Assembly (NCBI GenBank): GCA_963556195.1
Contig: OY744519.1
Span: forward strand, 112,738,581 to 112,802,580
Direction of reading: 5' to 3'
DNA length: 64,000 nucleotides
DNA from: Sepiola atlantica
Taxonomy: Eukaryota; Mollusca; Cephalopoda; Sepiida; Sepiolidae
Part shown: piece by piece, positions 22,749 through 33,644 of the stretch
How positions within the stretch are numbered: position 1 is the first letter of the stretch
Layout: each line of letters starts with the position of its first letter
The notes under the pieces: generated by a model
Seen by the model: the letters and a program-made list of their open reading frames with translations, nothing else
Told to the model about the DNA's origin: nothing
Database searches by the model: none
Program-made: the position numbers and the translations under genes

Positions 22749-23202
22749 AGCTAGTATAACCTAGCTACTAACACGCTGGAGATATCAGTTTTAGTTTTTT
22801 TTTAAATCTCTGTTCTTATGTTTTTGTTTGAAAAAGTCACTTTTAATGGTAACGGCATATTCAAATAAAACTTTACTGCGCATGTGGATTAATCTGTTCA
22901 AAACTTGAATTCTATCAAACTTCTGTTCATGTGAACATCACTATAGTATTACATGTTAAAGGTGTATTTCTTATAAAATAAACAAATGATTGAACATTGT
23001 ATAATTTCCTTATTTTGGTCATTTAAAAATAAATAAACACATTCATTTTAACTTGCAGATTTTTCTTTTTTCCTGTTTCGTCTTCTGCTCAGTTAACTTA
23101 AGACATTTTCAACATGTCATCAATAGTTAATTAAGAGATATACGATTAATATTATAAATCTTACAATTATTTGAATTCACAATCAACTCTAGAACAATCT
23201 AA

Positions 23203-23204
<2 letters not shown>
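22745..23204. other. No recognisable feature
   Basis: Nothing supported. Confidence 0.45.

Positions 23205-23280
<76 letters not shown>
23205..23280. repeat. Microsatellite (AT)38
   Basis: The longest uninterrupted AT tract in the first half of the window. Confidence 0.98.
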
Positions 23281-23283
<3 letters not shown>

Positions 23284-23758
23284 TGATCATTTTGAATTGA
23301 TATTCAAATGTATACAAATATTTAGGATTTTAATTAGACACTTTTGAGAATTGGGTGAACCATAAAACAGTAGTGTTCAAATGAGCCGTATAAATTATAT
23401 ATATATTTATATATATACATATAAAAACATAAAAAATATAATGTATATCTTTTTGATATATTTTCATTCTCTCTGCTTCGAACATTTTCTACAATTTTCC
23501 TAAAAAATTTCATACTTGTATTTACATTTTCTCAAATTATGACTTTTGGTAATTCCTTTACCAACTTATCTCTTTGTATTCATCTGATGATAAGAATCCA
23601 TTCTTTAAAAAGCGATGGTTTAAGGAAGTAAAAATAAATCTTTATTATTTGAATACACCTCGTTTTGAACAACTGAGGACGTAATAGATTTTGTATTTTT
23701 ACAATATTTATTCTCGTTAATTATTCTCTCTCTCCCTCTCTCTGTCTATACATATACA
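23281..23758. other. No recognisable feature
   Basis: AT-rich with TA and TC tracts. Nothing supported. Confidence 0.45.
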
Positions 23759-24280
23759 CTAGTAAAAACTACCCGCCCTCCGGGCGGCAATTACTGACGT
23801 TGTAGTCTTCTTTACATAAACCAAATAAGTAATTTTCATTTGAAATTTTGGTAATTTAGAGGAATTTTTTTTTAAATGATGATTATCGTAGTGTTATTTG
23901 ATATATTCCAGTGTGGAGTAAATATACTGTGCATGAACATCGTCAAATTTTGTTTTTTAGGAAAAAACAACAAAAATGTCAATTCATATGGTCTTTAAGA
24001 TATTCAACGTCGATAAATTTTATTTTGTTTCAGCATAAAAATGAAAATGAATTCCCCGTTAAAACTGGTTATATAATGAAATGAATAAACATAAGGGTGG
24101 AACATCGATTGGTCAAAGAAAACGATTTTAAATGATTGAGTAATTCAAAATGGGTACTTTGTACTTTTCATCTTTATTATAAAAGACAGAAAAAATACGT
24201 AAACAATATTAAAGAAATATACTTTTTTTTGTAATTTAGAAAGATTAGAGGAGGTTTTTTTTTCTATGACAAATTTTTAA

Positions 24281-24281
<1 letters not shown>
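23759..24281 (+). repeat. Probable dispersed repeat with ACTAG...CCCGCC start
   Basis: Begins ACTAGTAAAAACTACCCGCC then CTCCGGGCGG, the same type of 5' terminus as R1 (8856) and the fragment at 7345. The body has no second copy that I can find here, so its 3' end is not defined. Confidence 0.45.
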
Positions 24282-24314
<33 letters not shown>

Positions 24315-24315
24315 C
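24282..24315. repeat. Microsatellite (ATC)n
   Basis: About eleven ATC trinucleotides. Confidence 0.95.
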
Positions 24316-24331
24316 TACTAACATGTTAACT

Positions 24332-24547
24332 CCTTGGCCTTTTGGCTAGGAGCAGAAAGTAGTATCTGTATTGAATCTGCACTTAGTTTTTTTATGTTCT
24401 CTGTCAGTGAAAGAGAAATCCTTCTAGACCGAGGCAATTGAAAATTTTGTTCTAATTCAGAGTGCCAATTTTGGGGGAGCTGGATTCTCCTCATGTTAAA
24501 TATTGACATTGTGCCTAACTCTTCTCTCGTGGGAGGAAGTAAATAAC
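24332..24547 (+). repeat. U2-headed SINE, short type
   Basis: The head CCTTGGCCTTTTGGCTAGGA then GCAGAAAGTAGTATCTGT aligns with U2 snRNA nucleotides about 8-42. The body (CAGTGAAAGAGAAATCCTTC, AGACCGAGGCAATT, AGAGTGCCAATTTT) and tail (TTGTGCCTAACTCTTCTCTC, GTGGGAGGAAGTAAATAA) match the copies at 0.66, 11.5 and 46.6 kb. An AAC repeat (24548-24580) forms the 3' tail. Confidence 0.87.
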
Positions 24548-24580
24548 AACAACAACAACAACAACAACAACAGCAACAAA
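24548..24580. repeat. (AAC)n tail of the SINE
   Basis: About ten AAC units directly after the SINE 3' end, consistent with a retrotransposition tail. Confidence 0.9.
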
Positions 24581-24599
24581 TGTATTTAAAAAAATAATA

Positions 24600-25490
24600 C
24601 ACGCATGTATTTAATTATTAACAGATTAGAAAATTTAATTCATTAGAAACTTAAAAATAAATGAATATGAAAATGAGAGGCTGAGAGAATAATATAATGA
24701 TGAACGAACTACATACACTGACCCCACCCCAAGGAGGGGTTAATGCCTGGGAGGATGATATCATGACAACAGAATAGATGTTACACTACCCCCACCCACG
24801 CACAAAACTGGACATCTTGGGGAAACGGTATCGTGAGGAACAAATGTATACTGTACGCCCTTCCCACCCCGAAGATGATGTAATGCCTGGGAGGAATGTA
24901 TTATGACGAATGAAAATATACTACAAAAAATTAAATAAGCATAAACCGTTTTAATGTCAATATAGTTAGAATAGGTGGAAAAAACTTACGCCTAAATGAA
25001 AATTGGCTGGAAAAATATAGTCGCCGTCTTTATAAACAAAGATGAATATGCTAGCTAAGGAAGAACGATAACTTTCATTATCGTCCAGTTAAAAAAGACA
25101 TGTTTATTATAAACTGAGTTATCGTTCTTCTTTAGCTAGTATTATGGTGAACAAACATATACTACACTGACCCACCCCCGTAGACAGAGGATAATATCAT
25201 GATGAACGAACACTACTTCTCTCCACCCAAAAAGGAGGAAGTCATTCTTGCGTGGACTGTCTTATGAGAACAGAACCGATACTACACTACCCCTCCCTTA
25301 AAAGATAGTCTGACTAAATCGAGTCTTGGGGGTTTTTTTCATTCTGGGAGGATCCTTACACACCCTTAAAAACGAAGGAGGTAATTCCTGGGAGGACAGT
25401 CTTATGACAACAGAACCGTCCATAAAAAATATTCCAATTTAATCAATTCTTTTTTTTTTAATTTAAAAATGCCTAGTCACAAAAAAATAT
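24600..25490 (+). repeat. Minisatellite array A with antisense U2 motif
   Basis: A degenerate tandem array with units of roughly 60-75 bp. Recurring parts are AAGGAGG, TAATGCCTGGGAGGATG, ATCATGACAACAGAA and GATRYTACACTACCC. The ACAGAAC-GATACTACACT part is the reverse complement of the U2 snRNA segment AGUGUAGUAUCUGUUC. The AGG-TAATGCCTGGGAGG part resembles the antisense body of the long U2 SINE (GAGGCAAAGCCTGGGAGGGTGG). At least six units are recognisable. The array is interrupted by an AT-rich stretch (24.93-25.04 kb) and by an inverted repeat (25048-25142). It begins after TTTAATTCATTAGAAAC-like sequence, which also occurs downstream at 25.75 and 58.12 kb. Confidence 0.8.
25048..25142. repeat. 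Inverted repeat inside array A
   Basis: TGCTAGCTAAGGAAGAACGA then TAACT on the left, against AGTTATCGTTCTTCTTTAGC then TAGTA on the right, with about 45 bp between the arms. It occupies the same position relative to the array as the CTAGCAAA hairpins at 50893 and 57291. Confidence 0.85.
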
Positions 25491-25494
25491 TTTT

Positions 25495-25960
25495 TATGGT
25501 TTCTTGGCCTTTTGGCTAAGATCAAAGTGTGGTATCTGTTCTCGACATCTCAGCAACATTTGTCACTTTACTAAATCCGTAAGTAAATTATCTCCATTGA
25601 AAATGAAATTTAAAGTAAGTTTTTAAACGCTATCATATAACATTTCTTCATCTTATTTTATTTATAATTATAATAATAGTACTATCGATAAAACGATTGC
25701 GTATGTAGAAGAAAATTTGACAATACAAAGTAGAAAGGTATATTACAGAATATTAATTTATTAAAAATAAATAAATATGCAAATGAGCAAAATCGAGATT
25801 TGTTTGAGTGAGTTGGAGATGCCTATATATAGGGTATTTCAATATATTACTATATCATTAGAATTAAATAGTCCTAACGTGTTTTGATATTAATATAGTT
25901 ATGGTAGATAGAAAACACTTTTGCATTTATTCATATAATATTTTCATATAAATATTTGTT
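25495..25960 (+). repeat. Sense U2 segment plus shared downstream domain, copy 1
   Basis: 25501-25543 (TTCTTGGCCTTTTGGCTAAG then ATCAAAGTGTGGTATCTGTT) is the best U2 snRNA 5'-domain match in the window, lacking one U2 base order only at the AAAG and GTGG positions. It is followed by sequence collinear with 57865-58320: CTCAGC, TATTACAGAATATTAATT, AAATAAATATGCAAAT, TGTTTTGATATTAATATAGT and TTTGCATTTATT. The U2 homology stops near base 48 of U2, so this is not a U2 gene. Confidence 0.83.
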
Positions 25961-26115
25961 ATTCTTACCTACAGACACATGTGTTTCATGCTTACATAAT
26001 CGTCAGTGTGGGTAATGTTAATTACTGTCGATCGAAGGATTCGAACCCCGTTACAAAGTCACCTTTGACCCTGCAGCCTGGTGTTTAATCCCTAGGTCAG
26101 CATGAATTAGCATGG
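25961..26115 (-). repeat. tRNA-derived SINE with near-intact hammerhead, copy 4
   Basis: On the minus strand an A-box-like CTAGGGATTAAACACCAGG (about 26096-26078) and a B-box GGGGTTCGAATCC (26048-26036) define a tRNA-like head. The hammerhead motif follows at 26012-25968, then a TAAGAATAACAAATATTTAT tail. The 3' end lies directly against the U2-linked domain. Confidence 0.83.
25968..26012 (-). ncRNA. Hammerhead motif with one core change
   Basis: Minus strand: CCCACA, then CTGACGA (family core CTGATGA), then TTATGTAAGCAT, GAAA, CACATGTG, TC, TGTAGG. Stem I pairs at five of six positions. Stem III is CAC and GTG with an AT loop. The U-to-C change in the first core box is expected to reduce or abolish cleavage. 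Confidence 0.72.
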
Positions 26116-26147
26116 GAAAGAAGAGAATCAAGTTCTATGTAATGTCT

Positions 26148-26200
26148 CTATATATATATAGAGAGAGAGAGATATAGATAGATAATATATGTGTGTATAT
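26148..26200. repeat. Compound (TA)n/(GA)n microsatellite
   Basis: Short TA tract followed by GAGAGA and ATAGATAGAT steps. Confidence 0.85.
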
Positions 26201-28700
26201 TTGTATGCAAGCCTAGTTTTGTGGTTTTATATTAATAATGCAATAAATAATAAATGAAGAAAAACTATTTTTGATCATCAAATTCTGTAATAGGAATGTT
26301 TTTCTGTTTATTCTAATCTTTTAAATTAATGATTCAGTTTTTAAATATTATTTCAAGTTTCCCAAAACTCTCATTTTGTTATATTTATGTTCACTAAATG
26401 AGGAACTTTCGATATGAATGAACTCTTTTACTTCCAATAAAAGTAGAAAAAGTAAAATTGATTTAGGTATAACACCTTTGTGAGAGTCAAATAAGTTGAT
26501 GTTTCTATTATCAAAACCTATGTAAATGTACTATTGAATTTGTCTTTTAACAAAGGTGTGTATATCTCTCAGATATTTAATTGTTTTTTTAAATCAATTG
26601 TTTAAAACAAAATTATATAAAATTCAACTTTATGTATTTCACACACGTATTTAATAAAAAACATGTTTATTAATAATCTTACAAGCATTTATTGATGAGA
26701 AGTTTTGTAGTTAGAAAATGCTTTTATAGTATTTCTCTTTTTATCTTTATCAGGCGATTCAATTAAAAACTATGCTTTATACTAAGATCAAACACAACTT
26801 TTCTCAAGTAAAATCTGGCAAGGAATCAAATGGCGGTATTAATTTCGTATTAGGGGTTTTACAATAAAATTGTAGGGTCTGCATCTCCACTAAACACCCA
26901 TAAACAGGAATACAACGTTTTACTTATTTTTATTCATAACTTGAACATTGAAAATTATAAAAATCAAAAAATTAATGCTAAAAATAGTAATATGGGGTTC
27001 CGAACTGGGATCAGAACTACACAGGTGTCCTAATTCATCCCTGAGCAACGCCAAGTGTGACTGCTAGTAATATATAATGTTTCTCAAGTTCTCCTGAACA
27101 TTAGCCCAGTCTAATAATACAATGCCAGCATTAATAATAGCATAATCTTGATGTTTTATCTTAGTCTTTTTCCTTAGTTTTCTTTTCAATATACAGAACA
27201 TTCATTTACTAAATACATATAGAATGGATTCAAATATATTCTTCAATTTTGCATTTGCATATTGTGTAATTAAGAGATTTTTTCTTTTCTCTTACTACTT
27301 ATAATCGGTATCAAGATATAAGTTTCTGAATCAAGCAATCCTTAATACAATGAAATAAGTAAAAGTGAATCATGATCTTTTTTAAATCCTTAAAGATGAA
27401 ATAACATTTCGAATCAAGTAAGAATAAAAAGTAGGAGAAGAAGAAATCTGTGCCTCATTTTTATCATGCATTCTGATCCACATGAAACGTGTAACTTCTG
27501 ATAGGGAGATTTTACCAGGAGATAAAATGTAGATTTAGATCTCTTCCTTTTTTGTTATTTTTATAGAAAGTACTTGAATAGGTTCTTTCATCTTGGTCTC
27601 GCTGTTCAGAGTCATCTGCATTTTTGTGTCAACTTCAAAGAATACCAATATTATTTTTGGCATGTATGAATGGTCCCTTCATCCTATTATATTATTCTTC
27701 ACACAAAATTCGTCCTACTGTGACCCACTTTTAAAACTGGCTCACACTCTTACTCATTCTGTGCAAGGAGAATGTTTGCTTTGAACTCAAATGCTAGCAA
27801 AGTGATATAAAAATAATGAAATAAGAATATCGAAATTTTAAATAAAAATACAAGTGAGCAAATAAATATATATTCAACATAAAATACTTGAAAACAATTC
27901 GCTATTTTTTAAAATTCATTTCTTCTTTTATAAGGAATATTTTCTGAATTCATTTGTTTGTTACAAAAATAAGATCCCTAGACTCAGTTAAAAAAGAATT
28001 TACTTTCTTAATAGTATCAAAATTAAGCAGATACAGTAAATCTCATCAGATTATTTCCAAATAACATTGGATAAAAAAATTATAATCTGAAAATAGGTTG
28101 AATGGAATTATGGTGAATGGTAATAATAGCACCGGTAAAATGGCACAAATGAAAAATAGACTCTTTAATCAGCTTCAAAATGTGGATATTTTGAAGTATA
28201 AAACCAGGCTTACTGTTTTGACACTTTTCTGTTTGAAATTCATTAACTATTTAATTATAAAATAATAAAAAGAATCTATTGAACATATAATGATTTGGGG
28301 GACACAAAAAAGCTACAAATCTGCCAAATTTAACAAAATACTTAAGAATTTATTTTCAATGTTTTATTTGTAAATAAAAATGATTTGGTAGCCATTATGC
28401 ATATTTAGGGTCTCAATAGTCGCCTTTGTAATATGAGGTGACCCCAATCCCGGTATTCTCGACTCAACTTCCTGAATTATGAGACACTTTCAAAATTAGG
28501 ATCTCAACCATGATCCTGTATTTACGACGTCACCAATGTTGGGGGTCAATGTATGGTATGTTTTCATTATCATCATCAATAAGTAAATTACAGTGTTTAC
28601 AAATTCTACAATTTTTTCAGACATAATTTAACAAAGAGTTAAATAAATTTAATTACAACCACTAATAGCCTCGTTAAAGGAGTGATATAATAACAAAAAT
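26201..28700. other. No supported gene
   Basis: AT-rich. An antisense dispersed-repeat end (GAGCAACGCCAAGTGTGACT then GCTAG) lies at 27040-27065. A 63-codon frame at 27593-27784 shows no domain. Confidence 0.45.
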
Positions 28701-28702
28701 AG

Positions 28703-28703
<1 letters not shown>

Positions 28704-28763
<60 letters not shown>
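28704..28763. repeat. Microsatellite (AAT)n
   Basis: About twenty AAT units. On the minus strand they form an (ATT)n tract at the end of the element at 28764-29130. Confidence 0.95.
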
Positions 28764-28765
<2 letters not shown>

Positions 28766-29130
28766 TACAACCGCACGAATGAGGCGCAAGCATAGGCTGA
28801 CGCCACAAAAATTATGGACAGAGGGTCGAGGAGGGAAAGCGCAAACCAGACCTCCACTGGAAGAGCGCGGACAGCTCTGGGACCTTGGGAAGGCTTGTTG
28901 CCACTCGGGCCCCAGAGGGGACCAATGACCCTTATCAGCGGGAAATCGTTGGTAGGTGACTGTTGCGATTACCGCAAGGTCATCAGCGGTGATGAACGAA
29001 AAGAGGTGGAGCATACTATAGGCCTGAGGAGACTTGTTGTCACTCAGACTCCAGGGAATACCACAGGTTGTCGGCAGTGGGCGACCACTGACGATGATCA
29101 GTGTGATAACTCCTAGTGAGTAAATAATAA
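28764..29130 (-). repeat. Unclassified GC-rich retroelement fragment with (ATT)n tail
   Basis: A sharply bounded GC-rich block in AT-rich DNA. Read on the minus strand it ends in GTATTTTATTATTATT. A simple-repeat 3' tail suggests a LINE or LINE-mobilised copy on that strand. The long minus-strand open frame across it (28649-29143) has no domain that I recognise and ends in the poly-Tyr product of the repeat. A repeated phrase (GGCTTGTTGCCACTCGGGCC / AGACTTGTTGTCACTCAGAC) shows an internal duplication of about 150 bp spacing. Confidence 0.55.
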
Positions 29131-29770
29131 TAGAAAGACACAAAAATAATCAATGTCTGTTCAAGCTGTGATGATAAAAAATGTTAAGTATTTTTAGAAC
29201 AATTATGAAATTACTTTCTTGACTCGATAGTTTATAGATTTTGGTTCGAGAGCATAGTTTTGGTTAGAGGGTATATATTTTTGTTTAGAGAGCATATTCT
29301 TTGAGAGTATACTCTCAAAAAATATTTTAAATAATACAGCTATTTCCTTTATCTTTCGAGTCTCTCATATGTTTTTGTAAGCATCAGAAAGTTTCCGATT
29401 TTCAATGGATTCTGAATGTTTTCTCATACAACCAAGGTAAAAAGGGGGAAAAAATCATCCCCGAACGAAATACATCAGTGATTAAAATACAATGCACAAC
29501 TATTTGGTATTTCAGTGAATGTTGTACTGCTTACTGGAGCAATGCTAAAATGTTTTAAGTTCAGAATTCCAATGAGATCTGAGAAAAGAAAAAATATAGT
29601 CAGATTATAATGGGAGTACCAAAGTCTAACATTTTTATAATTTTATATTTCTAAATAGGAACATTAACATTCACATTATCCATAGTTTTTTTAATAGTTT
29701 CAAACTCCATTTTATTTTTAAACATTTTTTTTTTCAATCAGGATTTGAGAAATTAAACGCGAACCAGTGT
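29131..29770. other. No supported gene; small palindrome
   Basis: A 20-bp perfect palindrome (TTTGAGAGTATACTCTCAAA) lies at about 29300-29320. Otherwise nothing recognised. Confidence 0.45.
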
Positions 29771-29775
29771 TTTTA

Positions 29776-30180
29776 CCTTCACCAAGGAGGTTATGATTTT
29801 TGTCAATATGTTTGTTTGTCAATATGTTTGTTTGTGTACAGCCTAACATCAACATCGCTGGCCAATCGTCAGCAAATTTTGTCAAAATATCAGTCATGGT
29901 CTAACTTAGAACTGGTTTAATTTGGGGATATATAAGTTAAAGGTCAAGGTCATGAAAAACGTGAAAATCACACTTTTGGAAATATCTTCATGTTCTGTTC
30001 ATTGTAGAAACTTGTTACGTGGCACATATTGTATCTTATATCATCTTGACTTTAAAAAGTTTGGTCATGGTCGAAATTTTGACGGAATTTCAACTTTTGA
30101 TTTTTCCGAATTTTATAAATGGATCGAATGCTCTTCAATGACAGTAAGTATAGCAAGGTTATACAGGTGATGTAGCATTA
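29776..30180 (+). repeat. Probable dispersed repeat with CACCAAGGAGGTTATG start
   Basis: The opening CCTTCACCAAGGAGGTTATG followed by TTTGTTTG-rich sequence is a familiar terminus of common repeats in marine invertebrate genomes (from memory, family name not known to me). The direct repeat GTCAATATGTTTGTTTGT occurs twice in tandem. The 3' boundary is not defined, and the 82-codon frame inside is not a gene. Confidence 0.5.
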
Positions 30181-31144
30181 CAAGTTTTTCTTATTTTCTT
30201 TTGAACTAATTGTTCTTTTTATCAACTTGGGTGAATAGAGCTGTGTAAAAGAAGCTCAAACCCGTTTGAATGATACAAATACCATCAGTGGTTCAAAAGT
30301 TATAAGAATTTAAAATGCCAAAATTTGTGTTCTTCATTGGACATCTTTCTTTAAAATCCTTTTTAAAAAAGTGGGCCAAAATATGGACCTCGGAATTTCA
30401 AGAAGTTCAGTAATTTCTCAACCATTTATTTATTTTTTAAGCTATTCTCATGAAACTTGGTACTCTTATGTAAAATCATGTGCTCTTTCTTATTATGCAG
30501 TCAAGTTATATGTATCTCGTAATCTTAAGCCATAATTATAAATTAAATATGTAAATTTTTAAAACTGGCACATTGTATCATAGAGATTGTGAGGTATTTC
30601 AATACAACTTTAATTTTTTAAGTCACTACATAGTGTCTGTATGACAGTAACTGCACTATTAATATCTGTTTTAAAGAAATTGTGTAACTCAAGAACAAAA
30701 CCATTTTTATAAAGCATAAAACTACACTAAAATATTTCTTTCAACAAGGTTGCAGCTGGTTGGTTTCAGTTCTTCACAGTAAGGTCGTGTATATATTTCC
30801 TCCATAATATAATAATGAAAAAAAAAATTGGATAAAATTCATAATCCGAGCACTGCCACACATACCCTAAGTCTGGGTGGTAACATAACCCCTCTCCCCT
30901 GAAAATCAAGAACCTGGTTACATTAACTAAAATGTTTACATGTCATTCAAATGTCATCTCGCTGGAAAGTGGATGATCCTCTTCCACACAGGAGTATACT
31001 TATCTCTTACTTATACAGCCAACAACTAGTAATATATAAATTATAATAAAACATATTTTTATTCTGGGTTCTGTTCAATAATTGAACCACTGACAACTGA
31101 ACTAATTCATCTTCCACACAGGACAAATATTCATTATGCTTGTT
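30181..31144. other. No supported gene
   Basis: AT-rich. A CATCTTCCACACAGGA-like phrase occurs twice (near 30978 and 31110). Confidence 0.4.
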
Positions 31145-32105
31145 CCTTTTCTATGTAAATATATTTGGCATTTTTTTTTACTAATTTCTAATCCTGTTAC
31201 CAAATTTACTTGTATTTATCTTGTGCTTTTTAAAAAAAAAATTTTTTTTTTAATTTTGAGTTTCAATTCACTCTATCTTCTCCGTAGCGTTTCATTTTAT
31301 AAACAGTAAACTAGTATTTCTCTACTGGCTGTAAAATTCGATGTTCTTGTAGCTAAATGTTAAAAAAAAAAAAAAATAGAAAAATCGATAGCCAAACATG
31401 ATAGAAAAAAAAAGTTCCAACAACCCTTGATATACACCCCCACCTCCTTTCACTTTCATCTTAGATGTATATTGTATCATTTTCTTGAAAGGGTCATTTG
31501 CATAGTAGCCGGCGTTCTATTAATGCCAGACACATGGCTGTTGAAATGAAAAAGAGTCACCAAAGTTTTCAGCTGAGTTTCTGTTCTTTTAACTATCTCA
31601 AATGTATTTGGCATTTTTTACTAATTTCTAATAATGTTACCAAATTTACTTGTATTTACCTTGCACTTTTTAAAACTTTTTTAACTTTTATTTATTTACT
31701 TATTTATTTATTTATTTAATTTTGAGTTTCAATTCACTCTATCTTCTCTGTAGCCTTTCATTTTATAAAGAGTAAACAAGTATCTCTCTACTAACTGTAA
31801 AATTCGATGTTCTGGTAGCTAAATGATAAAAAAAATTGAAAAAAGGGATAGAGAATGGAGACAAAAATTTCAACTAAAGCTTATGGGTGAATTTTTTTAA
31901 AAAGCGAAGTGCTTAATTTTTTTTATTTCTGAACTGTCTCTGTCTTAAATCTTACTAATTCTAATCATGTTAGCAAATTTACTTGCATTTACCTTGTGTT
32001 TATTCATTTACTTTTGAGTTTCAATTAACTCTATCTTCTCTGTAGCCTTCATTGTATAAATAGTTAACTAGTTTTTCTCAGTTGTTACCCTACTAGCTGT
32101 CTATC
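31145..32105. repeat. Three degenerate direct repeats
   Basis: Copies at about 31150-31370, 31600-31830 and 31945-32100 share TTACTAATTTCTAAT, GTTASCAAATTTACTTG, TTTTGAGTTTCAATT, ACTCTATCTTCTCYGTAGC and GTAAAATTCGATGTTC. Spacing is about 450 and 340 bp. The frame at 31498-31719 spans part of copy 2 and is not a gene. Confidence 0.82.
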
Positions 32106-32177
32106 TCTTATCTGTACTAACTTGTGAGAGGGAAACATATCTTAAAATTTTTGTTCCCTCTGTTAAGTGTACAGTGA

Positions 32178-32181
<4 letters not shown>

Positions 32182-32232
<51 letters not shown>
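32182..32232. repeat. Microsatellite (TA)n
   Basis: About 25 TA units followed by TG steps. The LINE below is open immediately after it. Confidence 0.97.
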
Positions 32233-32234
<2 letters not shown>

Positions 32235-32249
<15 letters not shown>

Positions 32250-33161
32250 GAAACTTTTCTCCTGACAAAGTCCCCGGATATCCTAACACTAAGTGACACG
32301 AACCGTCAATCCTCAATCTCCTCTCACCACTTTGACATGACTGATCACCTTCCAATCTACCGTAAGGACTCTGACAAACATATGCACGGGCTAGGAGTTT
32401 ATGTTCGGAACACCCTCTGCTTGACTAGAGAACATAGGTTAAAATCAGATGACAAAGCCTACATGTGTTTTAGATTAACTTTACATAACAAAGTTAGTTG
32501 CTTATATTTCTTATACCGTTCTCTTTCGACCCAGAACTGTACCCTGTTTGACTCTGTCTCTGAAAGCTTAGATAGAGCACTCTCACTCGACTCGAATGCC
32601 CAAATACATATATTTGAGGATTTTAATGCACACCATCGTGACTGGTTGGGATTCTTCAGTGTTACTGATGCAGCTGGGAACTTTACATTTAATTTCTCCT
32701 CAGCTCACTACCTTTCACAGGCTGCTACTTTTCCGACGCGCCTTCCTGATCGTGTGGACCAGCAAGTCTCACTTCTCGAACTGTTCTTGACCTCACTACC
32801 TGAGGCTTGTGTGGCGAATACCCATAGCCCGCTCGGAAACTCTGATCATGTTGTGGTAATGATACTTATCATCTTAAAAACTGGTCCAAAAGCTAATGAG
32901 CCGTTGCTCAAAACGACGAGAAACTATGAGCAGGCTGATTTTGAATCCTTCAGGGATCACATCAGTGACGCCTTATGGGGTGAAATTTTCTCACTCCCTG
33001 CTGATCAGTGTGCAAACGAGCTAACCGAATGCGTCAAAGCAGGTATCGAAAATTCTTCAGCAAACCCCACTATCCCCAATGGTTCACCTAAGAATGTGAA
33101 ACTGCTATTGCTGAGAGACAGAAAGCATTCCGAAAATTCGGCCATGATAAGTCAACTGTGA
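32235..33161 (+). pseudogene. LINE endonuclease domain (EEP/AP-endonuclease-like)
   Basis: A 308-codon open frame. The first codons derive from the (TG)n flank, so the ATG is not a genuine start and the true N-terminus is missing. Family landmarks are visible: DILTLSDTN (residues about 15-23; relatives have Glu-Thr-Asn here, so the catalytic Glu is Asp), HGLGVYVRN (51-59), IHIFEDFNAHHRDWLG (124-139; relatives have GDFNAHH, so Gly is Glu), LLELFLTS (180-187) and SPLGNSDHV (198-206), the metal-binding and His motif. The linker after residue 220 leads towards the RT. In active elements this domain nicks target DNA. The two changed motif residues and the loss of the N-terminus argue that it is defective. 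The downstream part overlaps the next frame by four bases. Confidence 0.85.
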
Positions 33162-33622
33162 ATAGAGAGAAATTTATAGAGGCAAGAAATGATTGCAAAG
33201 TAGTGATAGATGAAGTAAAGAGAAGGTATACAGAGATAACCAAAAAACGCATTCAGTCACATAAACTAGGTACTCATGATTTCTGGAAAATCTACAATAG
33301 TGTGATGAACAATGGACAATCGACAATTCCCCTGCTATCAAATCACAACAATGTTGTTTGTACAGCAACTGGTAAGGCTGAACTACTTGCCCAGCGTTTC
33401 ACCTTAAACTCCACTTTGGACTCAGAAAACCACCTCCTTCCCCAGGGATCCATCCTTGGACCTCTACTGTTCCTGATTTTCATAAATGACCTCCCTGATG
33501 TCATTGAGACTGAGATAGGAATATTTGCTGACGACACCACGCTTTACTCTCGTCATGTGGGCAAAACCGACACGTACATATCTGAGGCAATAACTGAATC
33601 CTTAGAAAATGACCTCCAGTAG
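33158..33622 (+). pseudogene. LINE reverse transcriptase remnant with large internal deletion
   Basis: A 154-codon frame. Residues 1-90 are the pre-RT linker (a basic stretch FIEARNDCKVVIDEVKRRY, then FWKIYNSVMN and AELLAQRF). At about residue 93 the sequence jumps to LPQGSILGPLLFLIFINDLP (94-113), a late palm block, and then IFADDTTLYS (122-131), which holds the catalytic Asp pair. The fingers and the first catalytic Asp region, normally some 200 residues between these points, are missing. The enzyme therefore cannot work. The frame ends at tandem TAG TAG codons and continues in another frame at 33645. Confidence 0.85.
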
Positions 33623-33644
33623 TAGATTACGATAAAAAAAATAG

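Noticed and set aside
24600..25490. CRISPR array
   Set aside because: Repeat units are degenerate and contiguous, without uniform spacers, in a eukaryotic genome.
25501..25543. A functional U2 snRNA gene
   Set aside because: Homology stops after about 48 bases. The Sm site, the branch-site downstream part and the 3' stem-loops are missing.
28649..29143. 164-codon minus-strand open frame
   Set aside because: It spans a repeat fragment and an (ATT)n tract coding for poly-Tyr. No domain, no plausible start.
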